Positions 10,370 through 21,530 of a DNA stretch of 64,000 nucleotides are shown one piece after another. A program made the position numbers and the translations under genes. Origin of the DNA: Dichotomocladium elegans. Taxonomy: Eukaryota; Mucoromycota; Mucoromycetes; Mucorales; Lichtheimiaceae. The notes under the pieces are model-generated. The model saw nothing but the letters and a program-made list of their open reading frames with translations. It ran no database searches and had not been told where the DNA came from. Numbering within the stretch: position 1 is the stretch's first letter; each line of letters opens with the position of its first letter. The DNA lies in assembly GCA_025716815.1 (NCBI GenBank), contig JAIXMN010000008.1, positions 930,001 through 994,000 of the forward strand, in the 5' to 3' direction.

Positions 10370-13300
10370 AGCCCCCCCCCGACAGGCCTTTGTCCGCAGA
10401 AAAAAGACGGGAGAAGGCGTCAGCTAGAACATTGTCCATTCCAGGCAAATGCACTACATCGAAATTGAAATCGTACAGATCGTCGAGCCAACGAGCCATC
10501 ATACGGTTGACTAACGGTGCATATGGAGATACGTTAGTGCAGCGTGGTCAGTGTAAAGGGCAAAACGGCGTGTCCAAAGCCAGTGTCGAAACTGTCGAAG
10601 TCCGTAGATGGCCGCAAAGAGTTCAAGTTTAGTAACCGACCAGCGCTGCTGGCTGGGAGAGAGTGCCTTGGCCTTGAAACCGATGTAACGATTCTGATTG
10701 TTATTGAGCTGATAGAGACACACCCCCACACCGACATCACTCGCGTCCGTGGCCAAACAAAAGGGTTGTTGCAAATCGGGATGACAGAGCACTGGAGCCT
10801 GAGTGAGAGCGATTTTCACGTTGTTGAAGGCGCGCGTGTGTTCTTCCGTCCATAATTGCGAGAGGTCACCTGCGTTGCGTAAACTGTCCAATGGCCACGT
10901 AGTTGCGGAAAACCGAGGTACATGGTCACGGAGAAAATTCACGGCGCCGAGGAACCGTTGCATGTCCTTACCAGTGCTTGGTCGTGGCCATGCTGTGATG
11001 TTGGCGACTTTGCGTGGATCCAAAGCAATACCCGCGCCTGAGATACAAAATCCCAAGAGGTAAACCTTGCGCTGTCCGAAGGCGCACTTGTCCCGATTAA
11101 GAATGAGGTTGACCTCGGTGAGGCGACGGACCACTTCTTGGACATGCGATACGTGTTCTTCGAAGCTGGCACTATGGACACACAAATCGTCAATGAAGAG
11201 CGACACATATGGAAGGTCGGCGAAGAGCCGTTCCATGACAGCTTGATACTTAAATGACAGAGAGCGGATACCAAAGGGAGCGCCTCGGAACGCATACTGC
11301 ACGCCATTGACTTTGAATGCTGTTTTGTGCTGGTGCTCGTTCGCTATGGGAAATCGGTGGAAAGCATTGGTCAGATCTAATGTCGTGAACACTGTCGATC
11401 CGGCCGTGCGCTCAAAGATGTCGGACAAGTGGGGTAATGGGAACCGATCCTCGGGGAGCAGTAAGTTGAGCTGACGCACATCCAGGCAAGGGCGATATTT
11501 TGTATAGTTGCCCTCGTTGTCCTTTTTTCGCGCGAAGACGATCGGACTATTCCAATGACTGATCGTGGTCAAGCGTGTGATTACTCCGTCGGCGAGCCAT
11601 TTGTCGACGTGCTGCTGTAATAAGGGTTGAAGAGCAACGGGTAACTTGTATTGTGCGCGGTAGGCAACAGCTCCAGGAGGGGTTTCAAGTCGAACAACAG
11701 CCTCTGGTAGCGTACAGAAGGAATCAATAGGGATCGCTGCATTGGCCTCGAGGTAAGGTTGGATGGCATCCATGAACGTCTGGTGTTCACGTGGCGAGCC
11801 AGCTGGAGAGTTGTTGGGCAGAACCGAATCGTCATCGCCAGTGGACTCTGGTACTCGGGCTAGTGCTGATGCGTCCCAATGCGTGGGTAAACCTACTAAA
11901 TGGATACCAATCTGATTCATAATGTCAGTACCAATGCAAACGTCAACCTGGCCATGTAAATCCAGCACGTCAAAAGTATGGAGAATGGTCCGTTGGTTGC
12001 AGCTCAAAGCCAATTTTTTATTAACAAATCCCACACGCGGTAGGCTAAGACCAGCCGACGCCAGGTGTATGACACCCTCAGCCGGTGTCACCGGCCAACC
12101 GAAACGCGCGCACAAAGAAGGGGAAACAGTACTGTCAGTAGCACCGGTATCCAGGAGGGCCCAAAGGCGCTCGCCTTCTAATGTGATTGGGAAATGGTAT
12201 GAGCGTGTGTTTGCGAATGTTAAGTCCTGTGGGAGCGTGTACTTACACTCGCTGGAGGGACCGTGCAAGGCCTTATACACCTCGGCCATCTCTACGTCCT
12301 CTGGTTCGTCATCAGAACCCGCGAGGGACGCAGAGGGCGAGGCGGCAGGCAAGGGAATGACAGGCGTTGTGCGCGAGGACGAACGCGAAACAGACGAGGA
12401 CGAGGAGGAGACCGAAGACGACACATCGTTTACCTTATTTTCCGGCGACGCCGGCTTCGTCGCGTCGCTGCTGTAGGTTCGCGAACCAACGTGCACCAGG
12501 TTCTTGTTCTTTCCCTTGGCGTGCACGTGCGATCGAATCGCCAAGTGCTTTGTGGGGCACTTGTGGCCTGGCACAAAGGCACCACCACACCGGAAGCAAG
12601 TGCGACTCTTGTTGCTTTTTGGCGATGGCTGCGGTGACGGGGGCGTGCTTCTTGGGCGGCGGCCCTCGTGCTCGTCCAGTCGCTGGCGCACCTTGCACTC
12701 GTCCGTGTCGTGGCGGCCCATTCCGTGGATCAAACATTTTTTCTTGGTGGGAGCACCTCCCACCGACATGGCGGATGACCCGGCCGAGGTGCTCGCCCGT
12801 CGTTTGGGCGCGTGGATGGAGTCCATGAGGGATCGACCCGGTGGAGCAGCGGACGACGGGGAGGACCGAGGAACAGTGGCGCGGGCAGACTGAGAACCAG
12901 CCGAGGAAAATGAGCGCTCCAACGTTAACGCTATGTGTCCCAACTGTTGGGACGTACGTTTCGCCGAGGGAGGCAGGCTGGCGCGGGCAATGTTCACCCT
13001 TTCGGCAATGGCAGGCAGGAGTCCGTTCAAGTATCGGTTGGCCGCAATGGCGTCGTCGGGCATGCGGGCCTCTCTGCGCAACATTTGGAACCGGGCATTC
13101 CAGGCGGAGACGGCTTCTCCCCGGACCATAGACGCCGTCATAACTGCGTGGACAGCAGCAGCCAGTTGCTCAGTCAGATCGACTGAGAATTCTTGCTGGA
13201 GGACAGCGCGGGCGAACGACCATGGCTCTTGGGTGCGGGGCTGTAGGTGCTCTTCGTACCAAGATCGGTGCTCCGGTGAGAGCAGGACAGGCAGGTGGCG

Positions 13301-13800
13301 ACCCCACACATGATCGGGAACTTGCCCCGCGGCGATCACCACATCCTCAAAGGCGCGCAGACAATCTTGTACGGTGGGGTACACAACCGCAGTTGGGCGC
13401 CAAACGAAGCCTTCCCACCGGAAGACTGGACAGTTGGAGGGCATGGACATGCGGTCCACCCCAGGGACAGTCGTGGCAGTAGGAGCGGAGATGGCAGACA
13501 CCAGGGGCGAAGGCGACGGAGCGGCGATGAAGTCGGCCAACAATCGAGCAGCGGACTCCAACTCGGTAATCTCCTGTTCCAGACGTCGCATCTGCTCCTG
13601 TAATTGGGCGTGTTCCTCGAAATTGCCGCTACGGGCCGCAGCGGTGCGTTGCAGCATGAGCCGCGCTAAGTCCCCGCACAGGGCCCGGACTGACCCTATA
13701 GCTTGGTCGCACAGAGTATCTGGTTGCCGGCCAAGGATGCCGCTTGCGGGGCAGGGTTCGGCGTGGCAACACCGGGCATTTCTTGCACCAGTGATGCCAT
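10370..13800 (-). pseudogene. gag-protease-reverse transcriptase-RNase H polyprotein
   Basis: The main open frame (13657-10511, 1048 codons) encodes, in order, a gag helix region, a CCHC knuckle (CFRCGGAFVPGHKC, about residue 355), a serine-rich spacer, an aspartic protease (LLDTGATDST, about residue 500), reverse transcriptase with the active-site block LFIDDL, and RNase H (LATDASDVGVG). The likely true start is the ATG at 13800 in a good context, but the frame shifts near 13710 before joining the main frame. At 10510 a second frameshift moves the rest of RNase H (to about 10370, ending near FSRLFSADKG) out of frame. Many open frames on the opposite strand are shadows of this long, GC-rich coding region. 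Confidence 0.85.
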
Positions 13801-13895
13801 GGTGTGCGAGTCGAGCTCGGCGCGTGAATCTTGTTGGTCGCGTAAACAGACATGGTAGACACTAGAGAGGTAGGTGAAATCAAAGAAAAAGAATG

Positions 13896-14162
13896 TGTTG
13901 TTGTGTGGAATTGTTAGGTATGAAAACCAATGAGTCAAAATCGAGTCTTTGAGACGGGATCCTTTTTATCGAATAAAAACAGTTTATTCCGGGCGTTTGT
14001 TCCATCCTCCTTCATTAAGAGGAAATGAAATCACCGATTGGATAGATGTGAGATGGGAAAAGTCAGGGCATCAAAATGTACTTGCGGAAGTATCGGACGA
14101 TCAGTAGTCCCGTTCACTACTGTCTGTGAAAGCACAATGTCATGAGCAGGAGGAATACGACA
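13896..14162 (-). repeat. 5' LTR of the chromovirus, internally deleted
   Basis: 267 bases, aligned to the other two LTR copies at both ends but lacking about 99 bases in the middle. The missing part includes the TATA-like box. On the minus strand it starts TGTCGTATTCC and ends ACAACA. Confidence 0.7.
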
Positions 14163-14551
14163 ATCCCTTTTTGTTACGCTTTCAGCGCCATAAAGCTGGC
14201 AGCATCCCGGAAAAAAATCGACCAGGAAATTGCAGGAATCGTTGATGCCAGAGTATTCGATAACGGTCTTGGCGAGCAGGCAGGAGCATAGCTCCGTCTG
14301 CAAATTTCTTCATTTTCGACACCATCAGCGTCAGTGAGTAGTCCGCGATTCGCCATAGTCACACCATTCGTCCAGCGGTACCGAGAAAGAGGGGTGCATT
14401 GGGTCAATAACAGAATCTCGAACAGGATGGAATAGTGGAATCGTTGAATCTATGACCAGCACGTGCCAGTTGCACCTCAACGCGAATGCGGCCTGCTGGC
14501 GTTGCCTGGCCAACTACTCCTCCGCATTACGGGCATTATTCGCCTTTGTTC

Positions 14552-15258
14552 TTAAATCGCTAATAGTATGTCCGGAGTAGTCAAGATTCGTTGTGCCGGG
14601 GAAAACGACAAACACTCGAATACACTTGTTTCATCCTTTGATGCTGTTGCGTGATGTGAATCTCCCGACTTCGCGACTAGCTGGGATATCGCACGCATTG
14701 TTAAACAATGCTGCGCGTATGATCGTCCCGCTTGGATTTTCAAAGTAGCAATTAGGATTATGTTGTAAAGTTCGAGCAGGTCATCGACAAGTGACTGCAG
14801 ATAGTGGCTCATTTCGTAGATACTCGGCTCCTTTGGCGCAGCAAGGATCACATTCTCATTTTATATGGCTCTGCGCGAGGCAAAGTAATGACGATGAGGT
14901 AGGTTGCAGCGCATGAATATCCACTATAAAAAGGGGCAAACCAGTCGACGTTCAATGGAAGCATCAAGGAGCGAGCAGTTTCGACGAAAGGAAGTCCATC
15001 GTCTGGATTGCGAAGAAAACACCATCGTACGCCATCATACACATCGCTGAAATCCCACCTGGCTGGTATTGATAATGCTCCCATTGGTGATCTGCTCAAA
15101 GCTTGCCAAGCTTTGATGAAGTGGGTATTAGGCATCCGACTACATGGGTTGTTCAATGTCGACTTCAATACCGGGGTACTGCACAGTTCTGGACTTTCTT
15201 TATACACGTTTGAGGGCAAGACAACGGATAAATTGGCATGATAATTCGGAGCACGCAC
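14552..15258 (-). pseudogene. CACTA (En/Spm) Tnp2-like transposase fragment
   Basis: Two adjoining minus-strand frames. The first (15258-14848) contains WDFSDVYDGVRW, then SLMLPLNVDWFAPF and a tyrosine/serine-rich stretch leading to IVITLPRAEPYKM. The second (14851-14552) continues with ILAAPKEPSIYEM and LVDDLLELYN. This order (aspartate-rich start, LNVDWF block, leucine-proline-arginine block, then APKEP and VDDL) is what I recall from Tnp2-type transposases expanded in Mucorales and basidiomycetes. The frame break and lost glycines show decay. No terminal repeats were found. Confidence 0.6.
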
Positions 15259-15426
15259 TGTACATTAGGAGATCATTTGAGGCGATCAAAGCCTGTCCAT
15301 TTTCGCAAGCTTGAAATTGTTTCTGGAACCATACGCGAACAGAGAATGAGAAATATGATCAAGAATGTTAGCATGCGTGCTCGGGCGCCGGCCTGATGAC
15401 AATATTATTAATCTAACCCTTTCTTT

Positions 15427-15705
15427 TTACAAACCTTCTTCGTCGTCAACAATGCGATCAAACCCAATGTCAACGGCTTCATTTAAATCGACATCTTCGG
15501 TAATGTCAAGATCAATGTTGAAACTATCAGCTGGTAGTTCTCTTTTGTTTGTTGTAAAAAGATCAGTATTTCTTTCTACTGGTGACCGCTGGTTTGTTAT
15601 CTGGCCTCTTTCACCATTTACGGCCCCAACAAGTTGCATGGCCGTATCACCATCTATTTTGGGCACATCAATTCGGTTGCTTCTGGTACCACACGCACCG
15701 TTCAT
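15427..15705 (-). pseudogene. Possible N-terminal remnant of the Tnp2-like transposase
   Basis: A 92-codon acidic frame upstream of the Tnp2-like fragment on the same strand, with DLDITEDVDLNEAVDI near its end. Its position and acidic character fit the start of the same transposon protein, but no family motif is visible. It may be unrelated. Confidence 0.3.
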
Positions 15706-17760
15706 CGTCTTACCGCCACCATGATTACAGTAACGATAGCTGCAGTAACCGCTCTCGCACTAGCCTGATTATGTTCGTTATATGTTCGCTCAGTCACATA
15801 CGTGTATTCCATGGTAGGATTTCGGTATACGCGTAGTGAGCAAACACAAATATGGGTTCTGTTGTTGGCCATTGTCGGTTGTACTCGGAAAGGTAAGAAG
15901 TAAATATTGATACGGTGTTCTTCCGGTTTTGGTGCTGCTGTTATCTACCTTTTGTCCAAGCTATAAATAAAAACGAAATACATCGGCCTGAATATCGTAT
16001 TATATCTGTTCTTAATTTCTGCCTTGGCAGACCCATTGGCAGAATATATTGATTCAATCGCCCATCATGATCGAAGTCATTTGTATTACACGTGTATGAT
16101 AGAAACGGCCTTTTTGACGCTTGTGTCCATACTGCCTTGGCACCTCTGTTTATTTATAGGTAGCTTTCCGTAAGCACCTTAAAATCAGCATGATCATGCC
16201 CTAGAATGGCAAAGCCTTTATTTCTTCCTCTGTTGCGCGAAAAATAGCTTATCAAAGCAGCATGCAATTCCGTTTTTCTTCGTTGCATGTGTCTCTCAGA
16301 CACAGAATTGGCAGTCATAAGCTCTATATTATTTCTCCACTGCATTTCAAGTGTTTTTCCCCTGGTGCGCGGTGGCTACGATCCATTGCACCGGTGGGTT
16401 TTATCAGAAAGACGTATGAAATGTTACTCCAGAAAGCATTCAGCAAAAGCCCATAACCATTTTAGATGTTTGCATTTCCCCTCTATTTTCCAAGAGAGAA
16501 TATAGGAGTTTGTATACAAACCGTATTTCCGGGGGAACAAACCTTATTCCATTCCGGATAACTACATGTTAAACATCCTAGTCCATACCCATCACCTTCC
16601 AGTCACTTTCCAGCATCACCTTAGAATTCATGAAGGAACAAAAGCATGATTGCTTAACGATATTCGATTGGAGAAATTTCAAGAGACTCCTGCGCACATA
16701 GACAATAAGCTGAATCCCTGAAACAGTAAGTAGCATATAGCTGCGGGCAATCACGTAAACATATCTGGGCAAAAGCCACAACAAGTACAACAAATAAAGC
16801 ATAGAATCCGACCAGGCGTTTGCACTCCCATTGCACGTCGGAATACACCATCCGAAACCAGCATTTTCCAAATCCATCTCCCAAAAACAGTATATAAAAA
16901 CATCTATCAGTGTCACGTTTCACATCGTCCGTGTAACAAACAAATAAACAATTACCATTTATGGTATTCCAAATTAGGCAATTCCGTTTTTGGGAACCCG
17001 CGAAAACAAACATTTCAATTCAAAAAAGGCCCTTCCACCCCCCCCATTTCCCATGCACCCCCCGCCTCACCACAAAGATACAATAAACAAAAGTTATACA
17101 CAAGTACACCCCACTCCAAAGCCTCATCAAACCTCGTTTCACATAAGTCGAAATTTCACACGAGATAATGTTACTTCTGGTACCATTTCGGTGTTACCAA
17201 CCATACCTCCTCGATGGTCGTGAAATCATCTTCATCAGACATCCCCTGATAGTCGCGACTATACATCCATCTCATCAAATCTTTTCCCCATACGTATCAA
17301 CTCCATCTATACCATATCATCACTAACACATATAAATATCGAGCAATCCAGCAGTATCAATAAACCTCAGTTCTCTACATCCAAGTTATACACTTGTCTT
17401 ATTTTTACCTCATCCTCAGTATTGATCTGTGGCGCCGGCATTACCACTAAGTCCCGCACGAGAACTCCCCAGACACTGACTCAATCAAGGAGGTAATAGC
17501 CAACCCTATTTCACTAACTTTATATTTTTAGAGCCAATCAGTAGCTCCTATCTACAGCCAGAACCAATCCGAATTACTTGTCACTCGTACAACCAAACAC
17601 CAGAGTAACAATAACATGAGACAGTGACACGACACCAACACACAGAAACAAACTGCTAACGAAACGCGAAACTTAAGAACATCCAAACAAATAACTTTTA
17701 TTCAAGTCAATCTAATCCTGCTATTAAAGAAAAACTTAATATTCAGCATTTGAAAAACCG
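15706..17760. other. Long non-coding interval with a C/A-rich stretch
   Basis: No gene is supported. The minus-strand frames at 16578-17013 overlap one another in different phases and look like chance. From about 17030 to 17700 the plus strand is strongly C- and A-rich with few G residues, which is a strand-compositional oddity rather than coding. Confidence 0.45.
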
Positions 17761-17999
17761 ATGAGCTATTACATCAAGATATTTGTTGATGCTTAGCTGT
17801 CTGTAAACGATGCGTATGGAGGGGATGGCTGTGAACCATCCCCTTTGGTCCTTTGGGAAAGCGAGAGGATGGTAAAAGTGAGTATGCTGGGTTGGCTGTA
17901 AATTTGGCGGGCATCATGCACTTACCGGGGTAGAATGGAGGCGTGCCCTTATTGAGTTCAGGGCACGCCTATCGGGTTTAGGGAAAGGGGAAAGGGAAG

Positions 18000-18115
18000 T
18001 ATGGGGAGCTATATAAAGAGAAGGATGGGGAGCTATATAAAGAGAAGGATGGGGAGCTATATAAACTAGAAGGATGGGGAGCTATATAAACTAGAAGGAT
18101 GGGGAGCTATCTAGA
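18000..18115 (+). repeat. Short tandem repeat with serial TATATAAA boxes, unit 1
   Basis: About five copies of a 25-28 base repeat with the core GGGGAGCTATATAAA. The last copy has lost the TATA. Four consecutive TATA-like boxes could act as a plus-strand promoter cluster, or the array may simply be a microsatellite. Confidence 0.7.
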
Positions 18116-18439
18116 TGGAGAGGGATTGCTAGCTACACCGAGGGAGAACCTGGAAAGACTTGACCATGAACCATCGTTGTTGGCCTTGACATGAAACACC
18201 AACCCCCTTTGCGGCATTGGTCTCATTGGCAGGAAGAGCAGAGCGGTGCGGGCAGAGTCAACCAAACCGACAGAAAGCTTGTTTCGCGCTGGGGGGAGGT
18301 ATTCCTGCAAGTACCACCGTTGATGGACATGGAAGGCGTGAGCAAGGGCAAGCCTATAAGAAAAAGTGAAGAGAAGAGGAAGAGTAAGTTAGTGTTTTTC
18401 TTTTTTTGAAGGCAGGTAGCGAAAAAGAGCATACTGTAC

Positions 18440-19090
18440 CTGAGAACCGACAAGCTCACTCGGGCTCATCTTGATGTGTGAGGACCGGTGGAGGATCGGC
18501 GGAGTGTGGGCAGAGACCTACATAGAGAAAACAGGCAGTGAGAGACAAAGGGCCAAAGAGAGCGTACTGTACCTGAGAACCGACCATCGCACTCGCTCTC
18601 ATCTTGATTGCGACGATCGGTGGAGTGTGGGTAGAGACCTACATAGAGAAAACAGGCAGTGAGAGACAAAGGGCCAAAAAGAGCGTACTGTACCTGAGAA
18701 CAGACAAGCTCACTCGGGCTCACCTTGATGTGTGAGTGTCTGTGGAGGGTCTGTGGAGGATCGGCGGAGTGTGGGTAGAGACCTACATAGAGAAAACAGG
18801 CAGTGAGAGACAAAGGGCCAAAAAGAGCGTACTGTACCTGAGAACCGACCATCGCACTCGCTCTCATCTTGATTGCGACGATCGGTGGAGTGTGGGCAGA
18901 GACCTACATAGAGAAAACAGGCAGTGAGAGACAAAGGGCCAAAGAGAGCGTACTGTACCTGAGAACCGACCATCGCACTCGCTCTCATCTTGATTGCGAC
19001 GATCGGTAGAGTGGGAGATGCTCTTGTCGGCAATGACGCCGGATCGCTTTGGAAGCCGCGGATTGCACTAGCAACAACCTGACCATCGCC
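18440..19090 (-). repeat. 121-base array of exon-like and intron-like blocks, unit 1
   Basis: Read on the minus strand, blocks of 66 bases (18573-18638 and 18838-18903), one of 78 (18440-18517) and one of 89 (18694-18782) alternate with 55-base spacers. Each spacer starts GTACAGTAC and ends TTTTCTCTATGTAG, with CTCAC before the pyrimidine tract, exactly like a short fungal intron. The 66-base block is 22 codons, beginning VSAHTPPIVAIK and ending GSQ. The 78-base block is 26 codons. The 89-base block breaks the frame. The first block, at the right, continues a longer open frame containing VKANGDGHGDGQVV. If spliced, this would be a protein with repeated 22-residue units; if not, it is a minisatellite. 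Confidence 0.6.
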
Positions 19091-19734
19091 ATGACCATCG
19101 CCATTGGCTTTTACAGGAACAAGAACTCCTCCGCGGCATGCTCTCTTTGGCAAGGAAAAGCACAATGGTGCGGAAAGGCTCAACCAAACCAACAGAAAGG
19201 TGTTTCGCGCGTGGGGGTATGTTCCTGCAACTGCCGTCGTTGATGGACATGGATGGTCTGGGGAAGGGCAAGGCAGTAAAGAAAAAGGTAAAGGTGAGGA
19301 AGGGAAGTTACTTTTTTTTCTTTCCTTTTTTTTTTTTGGATGGCAGCCATACCAAGCTTGAAAGTGCTGTGAGTGATTGATTACGCTCAGCTTGAATGCC
19401 AGTATGGGGAACGATCGGTCTTTGCCTTGTCCGGGATTAAGACCATGAGAAAAAGAAGAAGACACTAGAAAACAAAAAAAAAAAAGGACCAGCGATGAGC
19501 TATTACATCAAGATATTTGTTGATGCTTAGCTGTCTGTAAACGATGCGTATGGAGGGGATGGCTGTGAACCATCCCCTTTGGTCCTTTGGGAAAGCGAGA
19601 GGATGGTAAAAGTGAGTATGCTGGGTTGGCTGTAAATTTGGCGGGCATCATGCACTTACCGGGGTAGAATGGAGGCGTGCCCTTATTGAGTTCAGGGCAC
19701 GCCTATCGGGTTTAGGGAAAGGGGAAAGGGAAGT

Positions 19735-19849
19735 ATGGGGAGCTATATAAAGAGAAGGATGGGGAGCTATATAAAGAGAAGGATGGGGAGCTATATAAAC
19801 TAGAAGGATGGGGAGCTATATAAACTAGAAGGATGGGGAGCTATCTAGA
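19735..19849 (+). repeat. Short tandem repeat with serial TATATAAA boxes, unit 2
   Basis: Same 25-28 base tandem repeat as at 18000-18115, in the second duplicated unit, again with four TATA-like boxes. Confidence 0.7.
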
Positions 19850-20173
19850 TGGAGAGGGATTGCTAGCTACACCGAGGGAGAACCTGGAAAGACTTGACCA
19901 TGAACCATCGTTGTTGGCCTTGACATGAAACACCAACCCCCTTTGCGGCATTGGTCTCATTGGCAGGAAGAGCAGAGCGGTGCGGGCAGAGTCAACCAAA
20001 CCGACAGAAAGCTTGTTTCGCGCTGGGGGGAGGTATTCCTGCAAGTACCACCGTTGATGGACATGGAAGGCGTGAGCAAGGGCAAGCCTATAAGAAAAAG
20101 TGAAGAGAAGAGGAAGAGTAAGTTAGTGTTTTTCTTTTTTTGAAGGCAGGTAGCGAAAAAGAGCATACTGTAC

Positions 20174-20945
20174 CTGAGAACCGACAAGCTCACTCGGGCT
20201 CATCTTGATGTGTGAGGACCGGTGGAGGATCGGCGGAGTGTGGGCAGAGACCTACATAGAGAAAACAGGCAGTGAGAGACAAAGGGCCAAAGAGAGCGTA
20301 CTGTACCTGAGAACCGACCATCGCACTCGCTCTCATCTTGATTGCGACGATCGGTGGAGTGTGGGTAGAGACCTACATAGAGAAAACAGGCAGTGAGAGA
20401 CAAAGGGCCAAAAAGAGCGTACTGTACCTGAGAACAGACAAGCTCACTCGGGCTCACCTTGATGTGTGAGTGTCTGTGGAGGGTCTGTGGAGGATCGGCG
20501 GAGTGTGGGTAGAGACCTACATAGAGAAAACAGGCAGTGAGAGACAAAGGGCCAAAAAGAGCGTACTGTACCTGAGAACCGACCATCGCACTCGCTCTCA
20601 TCTTGATTGCGACGATCGGTGGAGTGTGGGTAGAGACCTACATAGAAAAAACAGGCAGTGAGAGACAAAGGGCCAAAAAGAGCGTACTGTACCTGAGAAC
20701 CGACCATCGCACTCGCTCTCATCTTGATTGCGACGATCGGTGGAGTGTGGGCAGAGACCTACATAGAGAAAACAGGCAGTGAGAGACAAAGGGCCAAAGA
20801 GAGCGTACTGTACCTGAGAACCGACCATCGCACTCGCTCTCATCTTGATTGCGACGATCGGTAGAGTGGGAGATGCTCTTGTCGGCAATGACGCCGGATC
20901 GCTTTGGAAGCCGCGGATTGCACTAGCAACAACCTGACCATCGCC
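20174..20945 (-). repeat. 121-base array of exon-like and intron-like blocks, unit 2
   Basis: Same array as in unit 1 with one more repeat: blocks at 20174-20251 (78), 20307-20372 (66), 20428-20516 (89), 20572-20637 (66), 20693-20758 (66) and 20814 onward, each separated by 55 bases. The gain of exactly one block-plus-spacer since the large duplication shows that the inner array changes copy number on its own. Confidence 0.6.
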
Positions 20946-21530
20946 ATGACCATCGCCATTGGCTTTTACAGGAACAAGAACTCCTCCGCGGCATGCTCTC
21001 TTTGGCAAGGAAAAGCACAATGGTGCGGAAAGGCTCAACCAAACCAACAGAAAGGTGTTTCGCGCGTGGGGGTATGTTCCTGCAACTGCCGTCGTTGATG
21101 GACATGGATGGTCTGGGGAAGGGCAAGGCAGTAAAGAAAAAGGTAAAGGTGAGGAAGGGAAGTTACTTTTTTTTCTTTCCTTTTTTTTTTTGGATGGCAG
21201 CCATACCAAGCTTGAAAGTGCTGTGAGTGATTGATTACGCTCAGCTTGAATGCCAGTATGGGGAACGATCGGTCTTTGCCTTGTCCGGGATTAAGACCAT
21301 GAGAAAAAGAAGAAGACATTAGAAAACAAAAAAAAAAAAGGACCAGCGATGAGCTATTACATCAAGATATTTGTTGATGCTTAGCTGTCTGTAAACGATG
21401 CGTATGGAGGGGATGGCTGTGAACCATCCCCTTTGGTCCTTTGGGAAAGCGAGAGGATGGTAAAAGTGAGTATGCTGGGTTGGCTGTAAATTTGGCGGGC
21501 ATCATGCACTTACCGGGGTAGAATGGAGGC

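Larger units (their letters stand above)
8471..14162 (-). mobile_element. Inactive Ty3/gypsy chromovirus-type LTR retrotransposon
   Basis: A complete-length but dead element with its 5' LTR on the right and its 3' LTR on the left. The order on the minus strand is LTR, gag with one CCHC knuckle, aspartic protease, reverse transcriptase, RNase H, integrase and a C-terminal chromodomain. This order defines a chromovirus. A G-run purine tract lies directly against the 3' LTR (complement of about 8837-8851). Damage seen: a frameshift in the gag start, a frame break in RNase H near 10510, loss of part of the integrase core near 9960, and a 99-base deletion in the 5' LTR. The flanking five bases do not match, so no target-site duplication is visible. 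Confidence 0.85.
17761..21530. repeat. Large tandem duplication, two full units and a partial third
   Basis: Three head-to-tail copies beginning ATGAGCTATTACATC at 17761, 19495 and 21349. Unit 1 is 1734 bases and unit 2 is 1854 bases. Unit 3 runs only to about 21530, where it diverges. Units 1 and 2 are almost identical outside the inner array, so the duplication is recent. Unit 2 has one extra 121-base inner repeat, which explains its greater length. Each unit also holds two diverged copies of a roughly 250-base module (for example 18190-18410 and 19110-19330) and a short TATA-containing tandem repeat. Confidence 0.9.

Noticed and set aside
11581..13882. Many plus-strand frames of 80-180 codons
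   Set aside because: Shadows of the GC-rich gag-pol coding strand.
16578..17013. Two overlapping minus-strand frames of 112 and 119 codons
   Set aside because: They overlap in different phases and show no motif; chance frames in AT-rich DNA.
18710..19465. 251-codon minus-strand frame (and its twin at 20598-21209)
   Set aside because: It reads straight through the intron-like spacers in shifting phase. Only its first part may be coding, so it is treated within the array entry.
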